Source: Methylobacter sp. (GTDB lineage: Bacteria; Pseudomonadota; Gammaproteobacteria; Methylococcales; Methylomonadaceae). Taken from it: a stretch of 64,000 nt of DNA. This document shows, one piece after another, positions 36,801 to 45,059 of the stretch (position 1 is the stretch's first letter; each line of letters starts with the position of its first letter). The DNA lies in the NCBI GenBank assembly GCA_026399025.1, contig JAPLRU010000093.1, forward strand, positions 1-64,000, given 5' to 3'. Below the pieces are notes generated by a model. That model had not been told where the DNA came from. It saw only the letters and a list, made by a program, of their open reading frames with translations, and ran no database searches. The position numbers and the translations under genes were made by a program.

Positions 36801-37504
36801 CCAGCGGCCGCATCATCGGCGCGGAAGCCTTAATACGCTGGCAGGACCCGGTTGAAGGACTGATTATGCCCGCCCAGTTTATCCCTCTGGCCGAAGAAAC
36901 CGGCCTGATTTTGGAGATTGGCGCCTGGGTATTGCAGGAAACCTGCCGTCAAGGCCGGAAGTGGCTGGATGCGGGCTTGCCGCCGTTAACCTTGGCGGTC
37001 AATGTCTCCGCGCACCAATTCCGCCGTGCTGACGTGAGCGCTTTGGTAACGTCGGTATTGAGCGAAACCGGTTTTCCGGCCGAGCAACTGGAATTGGAAA
37101 TGACCGAAAGCGGCTTGATGGAAAACCAGAACAAAGTAATGGGGCTGGTGGACAACTTGCGCGCGTTGGGCGTGCGTTTTGCGATTGACGATTTCGGCAC
37201 CGGTTATTCGTCGCTGGCTTATTTGAAGCATTTTCCGTTGGATTTATTGAAAATAGACAAAAGTTTTATCGATGATATTCCCCATCAGCAAGACGACATG
37301 GCAATTGCCGCGACCATTATCGCGATGGGACATATGCTGGGTTTTAAGGTCTTGGCCGAAGGCGTGGAGACGGCTGAGCAACTGGCGTTTTTACAGGACA
37401 AGGGCTGCGATATTTATCAAGGTTATTTTAAAAGTAAAGCGGTGCCGGCGGAGGAGTTTGAGTTGTTGTTGCGGGGGCAGAACTTGCCACTAGCCGACAG
37501 GTAG
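33866..37504 (+). CDS. Membrane PAS-GGDEF-EAL protein (c-di-GMP turnover)
   Basis: A 1212-residue inner membrane sensor. Order: helix (about 18-42), a periplasmic helical domain with a nitrate/nitrite-sensor-like start (HLLQQQRGLSTE), helix (about 312-335), HAMP, three PAS domains (about 390-500, 520-640, 645-760), GGDEF with intact GGDEF at 858-862, and EAL with intact EAL at 987-989 and DDFGTGYSSLAYL. Immediately before GGDEF nine residues are duplicated (840-848 RKVDIVARM, 849-857 RKVDLLARL), doubling the RxxD inhibitory I-site. It makes and/or degrades c-di-GMP. It stands alone. Confidence 0.93.
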   Translation: MYKLFSPVIALTNRLNYPQKFILLGLIYLIAMSGVGYGLYEKLNQAVETSQRQREGLELIKPISGVIHLLQQQRGLSTENQREAKATELTAAVNALEQRLPAGLVLNKDWARLKTAWHSLQTDRPEWTAATNFSAPTDLIEQMLLFEARVANAYGLAFDSDNKTSYLIDTVIDKLPSALELLGQIRAVGSGILTQRNVMDDQKAEIMALTAELRHALKSLSFNLEKSGQFNPELQSVLQTEHKDITDAGHQLATLIQTDIVTEHFTTPPEDFFKQATAAIDKSYRLMDRTLLPKIDSLLTARIQQSKNELRVSIGLAFLLLLIAHYFLIGLYFATTGPVQSLARSARLFAGGDRRERIHLDGCDELCRIGDSFNEMADSFTALADARDQDKACENRLRSIIDASPIPMVLNDDRHNIIYLNPAFIQTFGYTLDDIPTLSDWWTKASLSQEHREWMAAASQTTPIETQLSPIELDLRCHSGSTKTVLANASSIEQSLGRICLVVLYDINERKKAEQTLLEREARYRAVTYSAGDAIITTDHTGTIGGWNRGAETIFGYSESEVNGQPLTLLMPERYRDRHLAGLQRILAKGVSHLNDNTIELAGLRKDGSEFPLELSLAKWETAEGWFVSAVIRDISVRKQAEADLRIAAIAFETQDAMIITDAKQVILRVNRAFTRVTGYSAEEAIGQTPAMLKSGHQDAKFYQAMWEDLSRDGYWQSEIWNRRKCGDVYPERITITAVTNTEGDVVNYVATFDDISQHKKAEETIHDLVFYDSLTKLPNRRLLLERLKHSIEVERRDGKQLALMMLDLDRFKMINDSLGYVAGDELLRQVATRIATRLRKVDIVARMRKVDLLARLGGDEFIMLLEDITHTEDAARVAEQIIAILSRPFQLSQGDEVRITASIGISLYPQHGDNPEALINYADVALHKAKDEGRSCFAYYSEELTHTARERIAVEARLRRAIELQELRVFYQPQVNIASGRIIGAEALIRWQDPVEGLIMPAQFIPLAEETGLILEIGAWVLQETCRQGRKWLDAGLPPLTLAVNVSAHQFRRADVSALVTSVLSETGFPAEQLELEMTESGLMENQNKVMGLVDNLRALGVRFAIDDFGTGYSSLAYLKHFPLDLLKIDKSFIDDIPHQQDDMAIAATIIAMGHMLGFKVLAEGVETAEQLAFLQDKGCDIYQGYFKSKAVPAEEFELLLRGQNLPLADR

Positions 37505-37717
37505 TGAATCGTTACTCATTGCCTCCGTAGTACAGGCGGTCAGCTTAGGATTGAGCGTGGAATAACTTAGGCAAGTTGCCAATAGCCGGAGCGCAGGCTT
37601 TGCCTGCAAAGCTTGCACTCCCACTCCAGCTGCACATAATCGTCCACTTTATATTTTTACGCCCGTTCATTACCTGTTTTTCTTCTAAGCTTAAAAAATT
37701 TGCACATTGAGTAACGA

Positions 37718-38886
37718 CTAAACGGTGAACTGAAACTCTAACAAATCGGTCTTGCTGATCACTTGAGCGCAAACTCCGTGAGCATAGGCTTTCAACCAAC
37801 TTTGTCCCGACTCGGAATGAAGTGCAGTGAGGATTTTTTTCTGAAACTCCGAAGGAGCACGAATACGGTAAACACAGTCAGTGATGAATTCTTGACCGTG
37901 GGTTACCATAGCCACTTTACCGATACAACGTTTACCGACACGGGCCAATAAAATATCGCCTTTGGAGGCAATCAAGCCCGCGCCTTCAAGTTTTCCTGAT
38001 GACAACCGAACTCCCGCTGGAGAATCCGGAAAATGACTGGTATGAAAAAAACTCAGGCTTAAATTTTCGTAATGCTTTTTGGGAAATTGACCTCGCCTAA
38101 TGTCCGCCCCAATACTTGCCAAGCTAACACCTTGAGCTAAATCCGGTTTATTGAACAGCCAATGCCAAAATTGAAAATCCATCCGTTCGACCAAAGACTC
38201 TGCCTTAACGTCAACAGATGAAATAATTTGTCCATTTCCATTGGCGAGATGGACTGGCACTTTGTCAACGGCAACGCCATTGCGCCGTACCAACAAAATA
38301 TGAGTACGTGCTTCGGTATGTGAAAACACATTTTCAGGTAATTGAATAATACCGAAAATCTGGTGATGATTGAGCAAATCTTCGCGTAACAGTTGAAAAC
38401 ATTTATTCGTCAATAATCCGTCCGGGACAATAATTCCCAATTCGCCACCCTTACGCAATAGGCGTAAATTTTGCGCCAGAAACAACACATCGGTAGTCAG
38501 CATTTGCAATTTCGGACAACTGGGCAAACCGGCGGCCATGAATACCGATTGGTATTCCTGTTTGTTTTTAAAATGTAAATAAGGTGGATTACACACCGCC
38601 ACGTCGATAGCCTCCGGTTCGAGCCCCATCTGTGTGCCTAGTTGTAAATCCAGACCGCACAAGCGCTGGCTATAAATCTCAGGGAAGCGCATTCGTAAAA
38701 AAGAATGGCCCTGACCATTCGGTTCAATGGCATGAATAGCCGCTTGCGGCCAACGATTTTTTGCCGCTTTCACCAGAGCGCCATGCCCTGCGCCTAAATC
38801 CAATACCCGCTCAGGTTGTTGGTGTTGGATTTGTGCGACTAATAATTCGGAAATTTGTGCTTGCGTGCAATATCAGCCCGGCTCAT
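37718..38886 (-). pseudogene. N6-adenine DNA methyltransferase, frameshifted near its start
   Basis: Most of the protein is intact: SAM motif LDLGAGHGAL, catalytic VCNPPYLHF, FxxxNLRLLRKGGELGIIVP, and a C-terminal half resembling a specificity (target-recognition) domain. The ATG at 38886 overlaps the stop of the gene before it (ATGA), the pattern of the whole operon, but this frame (MSRADI...) stops after 15 codons. One inserted base near 38869 would join it to the main frame (TQAQISELLV...). So the gene has lost a base, uses a TTG at 38803, or is a sequencing error. Function inferred: DNA modification in the adjoining SLATT-ATPase operon. Confidence 0.75.
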
Positions 38887-39818
38887 GTATCGCTTATTAA
38901 CCCGTTACAGTCATACAAGTAGCCATGCGATATACCCACTGTGCATCCCGGCCGTGGTATTGGAAAATCATACAGTATGCGTATGCGCGCCCGTTCGGCC
39001 TCGGACAAACGCAAATAAAACAATAAAAAACCGAGCAGCATGGGCTTAGGGCCTAGCGGGACTATATCCAACAGTTCGTATTGTTGAAATTGCCTATCAA
39101 AAAATCGGCTAATGTTGTCCGCCAAATGAGCATCAATACGGTGAATATTCGATTCCGGCAAAGTGACTAACCATGCTCTATTAGCCTGTTTTGCCTTTTC
39201 TTCGCCATCAGGCACGTAAGAAGGGTCGCCGATTAACGCATGAATTTGCTGGGCATCCCAATCGTACTGCTCGATAAAATATTTTGCCCGTCCATGATCG
39301 GAACCTAACAAAATAAAATGTGCTGTGTTTTGCGAACGGCGACTAATGCCCGGCAAAAAGCTGACATAACCGCGAGGCTGGGCAATCGGCAATAATTTCA
39401 AGCGATCATCGGGAACTTTACCGTAAGTTTCGGGAACCAGATAAAGGCCGAACAAACTGGCCGGTTTTTTTTCCACTAATGAAGGCAACAAATTTAAAAT
39501 AATATCCAACTCCAGACTGGTCAGATCCAACAGAATATGCAAATCATCATTAGGCAATGATGAATCCAGAGCCTGCTTAAATTCAATCGTGCCTTCATAG
39601 TTCTCTATCAATCCCTCTGTGTGCAATTGATAGGCATAGTGTCGCTTGTCTTGCCGGTTAACGCCAATGACAGCAATTTCTGAATTAGAAAAATACTTAA
39701 GAGCCGCTCGGCAACGCTCTTCTTTACTGCTTTGCTCCCCACCATAAATAAATACATTCCATGAGCATTGCCGTAAAAGTGCCTGCCAATCTTCAGACTG
39801 CGCAAGAAATTCAGTCAT
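38883..39818 (-). CDS. Unrecognised protein of the SLATT-ATPase operon (gene 5)
   Basis: A 311-residue protein I do not recognise. It is probably soluble with mixed alpha/beta content, and it carries no signal peptide. The middle has acidic, hydrophobic stretches (LHILLDLTSLELDIILNLLPSL) and a Pro-rich end (FPIPRPGCTVG). No Walker motif or nuclease motif is visible. I chose ATG 39818 (MTEFLAQ), which overlaps the stop of the big ATPase by eight bases. The next gene starts at its stop codon. Its position between the ATPase and the methyltransferase implies a specific role in the same system. Confidence 0.7.
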   Translation of the reverse strand: MTEFLAQSEDWQALLRQCSWNVFIYGGEQSSKEERCRAALKYFSNSEIAVIGVNRQDKRHYAYQLHTEGLIENYEGTIEFKQALDSSLPNDDLHILLDLTSLELDIILNLLPSLVEKKPASLFGLYLVPETYGKVPDDRLKLLPIAQPRGYVSFLPGISRRSQNTAHFILLGSDHGRAKYFIEQYDWDAQQIHALIGDPSYVPDGEEKAKQANRAWLVTLPESNIHRIDAHLADNISRFFDRQFQQYELLDIVPLGPKPMLLGFLLFYLRLSEAERARIRILYDFPIPRPGCTVGISHGYLYDCNGLISDT

Positions 39819-42657
39819 TATCTTCATCGAACAAACTTTGCTGATTCATGGATTTAGAATGTAATTGGCAATATTGTTGATCAACGCGTTTTACAACGGC
39901 TTTCCACTCTTCTTCATCGCCGCTAAACAAAACCGCCAGCTCTCTAGCGGTCAGTTTCAACATTTTTTTGCGCCGCCAGGAAATATTAAAGTGCGGCGTA
40001 TAGCGGGGATGTAACTGCCAAGCATCCCGCTGCAAATCGGCTTTGTCCTTTTGTTTATTGCCGGGCAACCAGCGCAACACAGCTTCGTTCCGGCAAAGCT
40101 TCAGCGACTTCTCACTGTCTTCGTTCAACTCCCCTTCAATTACAAAATGGTTAATTTCCGGTTCGCCTTGGCGCGGCCCTTTATGGATAATTTCAAACAA
40201 GCGCCCTAAACGTTCGACAAAACGATGATAATCTTCATTGTCATTGCGGCGTTCGCGCAAGGCTCTGAAATAAGTCTCCGATTGTTCGTGGATAGCGGCA
40301 TCCTGAATTTCAGCATCAATTGGCAAAGATTTCTTTTCATCATCCATTGCCACCCATTTTCCAATAATCGCATAACATAAATCCAAAGCCACGCGGGTAT
40401 TGTTTCCGGCAATACCGACGATTTGCTCAAACCCGGCATAACGCTTATTTTTCTTATATAGGCTGCATAGCCAATGCAGGGCGCCGCGATGATAATTGTG
40501 GTACCAATCTTTTGCGGTTTTGCTGTCGCTGCCGAACTCCCCAACTATTTTTTCTATAGTCTTACCCTGATTTAGCAGCACCACCGCAACAGCTTGCCGC
40601 AAAATATTACTTTCTTGCTCCATCCACTCCAGCAACGGCGCGGTATTTTTATCCTTATGATATTTTTTCAACCATTCGCATAAAGGTTGATTACCACGCT
40701 TTTCCGTAATGCTTAAAGCCTCATCTTCTGCGCTCAACGAGGCAAACAAACTATTTGCGTTTACACAATCGCGCTCCCGGAAATAGCTTGAATCCGCCAA
40801 ATGTTTTTCGATAATTTTGGCGACATGGTCTTTAAATTGATTGAATTCAACGCCTTCATCAAGCTTATAGGAACGAAAATCATGGGTTTCTTCAATCGAT
40901 TGATTACCGGCCAGCGTTTCATAAGTATGCATTCCACCATTACGCGCCAATAATTTATATGTGACCCGGTCGGAGTTTTTAACTTGTTTTAAGCGGGTGT
41001 TGACGATGCGTTGCTGGTATTTATGAAAGTTCTCATATTCATCAATAAATACAATAAAATAACAATCTACTGGAAAGGTCTTTGCATCTAGTAATTGTTC
41101 AATCAATAGCTTCATTAATACATTATCCTGAATTAAATAAGGCTGTTGAACACGTTCCGGGTTATTAATAAAAGCCCGCAATTCTACCAAGCATTGCTCA
41201 ACACTAGCCACCATCTGATCGTAATTTTTAGGATATTCCGTTTTGCCCATTTCCCTGGCCAAGACCTTAAAGAGAACTTCCGGGTTGCACCAAGCTTTTA
41301 TCCCTCCCAGTGTTTCCAAAGCCTCCAGAGCTTTACGCAATACCAGCAAATCAAAAAACTGGCCGAATAAACGGCTGAATTTAGTCCGTAACCTGAAATC
41401 ATTGATATTAAAGATATTGAGCAAATCGACATCCAAACGAAACCACAGGCCGATAGGCGAGTTGATCATGCTAGGTTTGGGATCTTTTAGCTGATAGGCC
41501 AAGGTTTCATATGACAGCCAACGCGCCAACATGGTCTTACCGGTACCCCTGGAACCATATAGCACGGTAGGCATAAATTGCCTCATCGCATGATTGATGT
41601 TGTTACCGGGATCGACAAAATAAGCGACGACTTGCCTTTCATTCCAATATTCGACGCGAATAGCCGGAAAAGGATTAATAATTTTAAATCCTAATGATGA
41701 TTCTTCTTCAAACGCAGAAATTGACGAATCGGCGTTTTTATCAAGCAATAACCGGTGCAGTTTTTTTATTTCGTTACTGTATTCTCCTGCATATCTTCGG
41801 TCACTAAACAAATCCTCACGAACTAAAATTTTTTCTGATAACGCCAACTCAATCTGATAGGGAATATGGGCATCAATCCGTTTTAATCCTATCCAAGCAG
41901 ACTGAATATCTTGAATTCGCTTATTAACATCGGGAACACTTTGAGGAATCGGCGATAAAACAAAATGCAGTTTTTTTTTGCCATAACGCTGCACTTGCTC
42001 TGCATTAGTTTTAGATAGCGTTGCCGCAGCCAATGCCGTACCTTCAATATTTTGCCGGTTTAAGCTACTGACTAAAACTACCGTATCCGCCAGCGAAAAA
42101 GTGCTGACAAAAAACACTTCGCTCATGCCGGTGCGCGAGTCGATTAATACCGTGTCATAACCCGCCTCGCTAATTTCATCCTTGAGATCTTGCAGAAAAT
42201 TTTCCCCGTTATATTTCGTGTAAAAAAGCTCCCAATCCCATTCCGCCAATTTCACCTGAAAATCGCCATCGACCCGTTGCGACACCGGCAACAGGTCGAT
42301 GCAGCCGTCGCCTTGAATGATGGCGTGTTCACTGTCGGGATCGGCGTGTTGAGAAATATCACGGTCGAAAACGCTGCTGCGGCGGATATAATCTTTGATT
42401 TCTATAGAAAACGGCTGATCCGCATCAAAATTTTTCTTCCGCTGCAACAGCATTTCCAATAAACCGGGCTTGCTGATAGGCAGCTCTTCATGAAACAAAT
42501 CGGTCTTATGTTGCCCCGGCGCTTCCATGTCCATGTCCATAATCAACACTTTTTGCCCTTCGGAAGCTAACAAATAGGCAATATTCGCCAGCGTCAAGCT
42601 GCGGCCGGTTCCGCCTTTGTAGGAATAAAAACAGATGAAAGAAGTTTTTTTTATCAT
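39811..42657 (-). CDS. ParA/MinD-like ATPase fused to a second P-loop ATPase (operon gene 4)
   Basis: A 948-residue, two-engine protein. Residues 1-310 form a ParA/MinD-like deviant-Walker ATPase: FYSYKGGTGRS (11-20), DMDMEAPG and LIDSRTGMSE near 170. From about 330 a second ATPase follows with LYGSRGTGKT (around 365-375) and a Walker B-like FIVFIDEYENF (around 535), perhaps STAND/ORC-like. The last 350 residues are helical with many charged residues. The start overlaps the preceding stop (ATGA). Families with this KGGTGRS N-terminus are known from conflict systems. Here it is probably the central regulator or sensor of the operon, an inference. Confidence 0.8.
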   Translation of the reverse strand: MIKKTSFICFYSYKGGTGRSLTLANIAYLLASEGQKVLIMDMDMEAPGQHKTDLFHEELPISKPGLLEMLLQRKKNFDADQPFSIEIKDYIRRSSVFDRDISQHADPDSEHAIIQGDGCIDLLPVSQRVDGDFQVKLAEWDWELFYTKYNGENFLQDLKDEISEAGYDTVLIDSRTGMSEVFFVSTFSLADTVVLVSSLNRQNIEGTALAAATLSKTNAEQVQRYGKKKLHFVLSPIPQSVPDVNKRIQDIQSAWIGLKRIDAHIPYQIELALSEKILVREDLFSDRRYAGEYSNEIKKLHRLLLDKNADSSISAFEEESSLGFKIINPFPAIRVEYWNERQVVAYFVDPGNNINHAMRQFMPTVLYGSRGTGKTMLARWLSYETLAYQLKDPKPSMINSPIGLWFRLDVDLLNIFNINDFRLRTKFSRLFGQFFDLLVLRKALEALETLGGIKAWCNPEVLFKVLAREMGKTEYPKNYDQMVASVEQCLVELRAFINNPERVQQPYLIQDNVLMKLLIEQLLDAKTFPVDCYFIVFIDEYENFHKYQQRIVNTRLKQVKNSDRVTYKLLARNGGMHTYETLAGNQSIEETHDFRSYKLDEGVEFNQFKDHVAKIIEKHLADSSYFRERDCVNANSLFASLSAEDEALSITEKRGNQPLCEWLKKYHKDKNTAPLLEWMEQESNILRQAVAVVLLNQGKTIEKIVGEFGSDSKTAKDWYHNYHRGALHWLCSLYKKNKRYAGFEQIVGIAGNNTRVALDLCYAIIGKWVAMDDEKKSLPIDAEIQDAAIHEQSETYFRALRERRNDNEDYHRFVERLGRLFEIIHKGPRQGEPEINHFVIEGELNEDSEKSLKLCRNEAVLRWLPGNKQKDKADLQRDAWQLHPRYTPHFNISWRRKKMLKLTARELAVLFSGDEEEWKAVVKRVDQQYCQLHSKSMNQQSLFDEDND

Positions 42658-43532
42658 GCTGCCTCACGAATACGCTTATTACTTTCCTCCGGAGAAATAC
42701 GCTCCCCATTGAGCGATTGCCTCAAGTTTGCCAACTTATCTCGGACGGGTTGTACCCACCAAGGAAACTCAGTCCAGGCATTTATAATTTTTACTGTTTC
42801 TTCGTTAATACCTTTGGGAACGCGCGAATAGATCTTTCTAACCGCCGACAAAACACAGTCAATCAAATCAAGTTCCTTCCGGTCATCGTCTTCGCATAGC
42901 TCAAAATGGATGGTTAGATAATGCCGCAACCAATCGCGTAATTTCTTCGACTTCTGGCAGCTAATAAACAATTGTCCCCATTGTTCGCCACTGAGCCGGT
43001 CAAGTGCATCAAACACATGGCTTAACGGGCTCAGCAAGTTTTCATTTCCCGCAAGCAAATCAACAATGGCGAAAAACTGATCCTGCCAAAATGCAGAATT
43101 ATTGGCTTCTAGCTGCCACGCAAAAATCAAGTTTAATGCGGATGAATAAAGGCTGATAAGTTTCTCGTCAATGTCTTTATCCCACTGGATTTCTTCAGGC
43201 GTAAAACAATTCCGCCACTCGAACTGCAAAGCTTCGTCATACCCTAAACGCAAATACAGATAAACAGCGCGCTCAAAAATATCCGCTTGTTTATTGTGCC
43301 ATGCTGTTTTTGCAATTTCGTTTAAAGCGTCCCAAAACCATTGTTTTTGTTCATTACTAAATCCATCCTCGTAATAAATAGTAAACAACACATCTTCCAA
43401 ACGCTCGGACACATGATAATTGGCAACCAGCGATGCAGCTTGAACCTTATCGACACTTAAACGCCCGGCCATATATGCAGCTACCGATGTTTGATCAATA
43501 AAATGTTTTGCAATCAATTGTTCGGGATTCAT
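42654..43532 (-). CDS. Unrecognised helical protein of the SLATT-ATPase operon (gene 3)
   Basis: A 292-residue, mostly alpha-helical, acidic protein rich in Trp and Leu, without signal peptide, membrane segment or recognisable catalytic motif. Its composition recalls TPR-like or helical-repeat partner proteins, but I cannot show repeats. It overlaps both neighbours by four bases (ATGA), so its expression is strictly coupled to the large ATPase and to gene 2. I do not recognise the family. Confidence 0.7.
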   Translation of the reverse strand: MNPEQLIAKHFIDQTSVAAYMAGRLSVDKVQAASLVANYHVSERLEDVLFTIYYEDGFSNEQKQWFWDALNEIAKTAWHNKQADIFERAVYLYLRLGYDEALQFEWRNCFTPEEIQWDKDIDEKLISLYSSALNLIFAWQLEANNSAFWQDQFFAIVDLLAGNENLLSPLSHVFDALDRLSGEQWGQLFISCQKSKKLRDWLRHYLTIHFELCEDDDRKELDLIDCVLSAVRKIYSRVPKGINEETVKIINAWTEFPWWVQPVRDKLANLRQSLNGERISPEESNKRIREAA

Positions 43533-44422
43533 TTTCTCGACCTATGAATACGTTTAGCATGAATAGTTTTAAATTTTTTCGACAACGCATCAAGCTTGCT
43601 ATCTTTATCTAATTTCAACACTATCACATCCCATAGTTTGACATGCTTTACCAAACTTACCCATTCTTTATGGCCTCTTGTTCCTGTACGTAAATCTCGG
43701 GTGTAGCCGTGGTTATTAAAATCACAAGCCGCATCAAAATAAAAAGCTAAATCGGCATCTAACCAACTAGGCTTAAAACAGCGGTCTATTTTGAATTGAA
43801 TCAATAAAAATTCTTCGCCTTTTTTTCTCATGCCAAGATGAAAAAGTCCTAATCCAAACAACAACTCTTGCAAATCAAAGTCCTTTTCCAGCGGTCTTTT
43901 AAACAGCCAGAATAAATGATTATCCCGCGTTTGGGCATATTCATCCCAGATTTGATTAAATACATTTATTCGGCGAAGACGTTTTTGCGGCTCATTAGCC
44001 AGTCCTCTAAGAGAGGTTAGAGCACGGTCAATACCTTTAATCTCACCAATACCGTCCTTCTTTTTAATAGGTACTAAGTGATTAAGTAGATTAGGCTTTT
44101 TTGCCGGTGATTTAAGTATTTTCCGGCATTCTTCAACCAGTGCAAGTCCGGCTGCGCTTTTATAAAACATACCGCCGGGCGCCTTATCATTTTTATCAAT
44201 TAGATTACGGTCCGGATACGCTTCCAACTTGTCGCAAATCGGCAGGTAAACGCTACGCGTACCCAGTTTATTTTCATATTGCAAAGCCAACTTAAGTTTC
44301 GCCTCATTACTGAGGTCTCCGGTCTCATATGCCTGTTGAATGTAATTAATAAAATTCCAAACCATTTTGTTAAGCTTTCCGTTGTGTAAATGAATATTGG
44401 TTTTTTGAGGCGTTTGTACCAT
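43529..44422 (-). CDS. Unrecognised basic protein of the SLATT-ATPase operon (gene 2)
   Basis: A 297-residue basic protein without membrane segments. The visible patterns are a helical N-terminus (MVWNFINYIQQAYETGDLS), a Lys/Pro-rich middle, and a C-terminal basic end (KTIHAKRIHRSRK). No known motif is clear, and I do not recognise it. Start choices are ATG 44422, used here, or ATG 44365, which has GGAAAG nine bases upstream and may be better. The gene follows the SLATT-like gene by about 60 bases and overlaps gene 3 by four. Confidence 0.65.
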   Translation of the reverse strand: MVQTPQKTNIHLHNGKLNKMVWNFINYIQQAYETGDLSNEAKLKLALQYENKLGTRSVYLPICDKLEAYPDRNLIDKNDKAPGGMFYKSAAGLALVEECRKILKSPAKKPNLLNHLVPIKKKDGIGEIKGIDRALTSLRGLANEPQKRLRRINVFNQIWDEYAQTRDNHLFWLFKRPLEKDFDLQELLFGLGLFHLGMRKKGEEFLLIQFKIDRCFKPSWLDADLAFYFDAACDFNNHGYTRDLRTGTRGHKEWVSLVKHVKLWDVIVLKLDKDSKLDALSKKFKTIHAKRIHRSRK

Positions 44423-44484
44423 TAAGATATGCAAAGAAGCTCAAATTTTGCGAATATCAAATTGACGCCTAAGCGTTGCGTACT

Positions 44485-44778
44485 TTATTGCGGCGATTTT
44501 ATGGTTTTTGCGTTTTTTTCATTAAAACCTAAAAAATATAGAGCAGAAAGAGTCGTGGCTAAGACTAAGATTAACCCGGTAGCGATTTTGTAAATCGAAT
44601 CGGAATTGTCTTTGAGTGTGGCAAAAATGGCGGTGTTAATGATTGCCGACAATGCCATAACAGGAATGCCCAGCCAATTGTTATAGCGTTGATAAGCTGC
44701 TGCGGTTAAATGATGTGCTCGCGATGCAATTTGATAGGTGTTGCGATAAGCATTCAGTTTTTTCAGTATCTCTTCCAT
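44485..44778 (-). CDS. Short SLATT-like two-helix membrane protein (operon gene 1)
   Basis: A 97-residue protein matching the first part of the SLATT domain: a soluble helix (YQIASRAHHLTAAAYQRYNN) that includes the conserved Arg-Ala-His-His pattern, then two membrane helices (LGIPVMALSAIINTAIFATL, ATGLILVLATTLSALYFL). Family knowledge: SLATT proteins are predicted pore-forming effectors of nucleotide-triggered and other conflict systems and normally continue with a cytosolic helical tail of 40-60 residues. Here only GFNEKNAKTIKSPQ follows, so the gene is short or truncated. It is the first gene of the six-gene operon and would be the effector. Confidence 0.75.
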   Translation of the reverse strand: MEEILKKLNAYRNTYQIASRAHHLTAAAYQRYNNWLGIPVMALSAIINTAIFATLKDNSDSIYKIATGLILVLATTLSALYFLGFNEKNAKTIKSPQ

Positions 44779-45059
44779 TATTTAGCGCCTTAATTATTTT
44801 AGTTTATTGTTTTTATTATAGAATTAGGCAATCGCAGATAAATTTGCGAAAACAGACACTTTGATTAATCGTTTAATAACCCTACGTTCCAGTAACGGGC
44901 AATTGTAATAAAAGCAGCTACGGGCAATATAAGCTGACACATGCTAGGTGTCAATCGTCCTTCAAATCTTCGATATGCTTAGCGAGCTTAATGCTGTCAT
45001 GTTGATGAGCCATTAATGTCGATATACAGCACTGAACAGCAAAACACAGAGAACATACA

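Noticed and set aside
37505..37717. A possible regulatory or structured RNA between the GGDEF-EAL gene and the methyltransferase
   Set aside because: Short palindromic pieces are present (GCAGGCTTTGCCTGC), but nothing resembles a known RNA and the genes are convergent.
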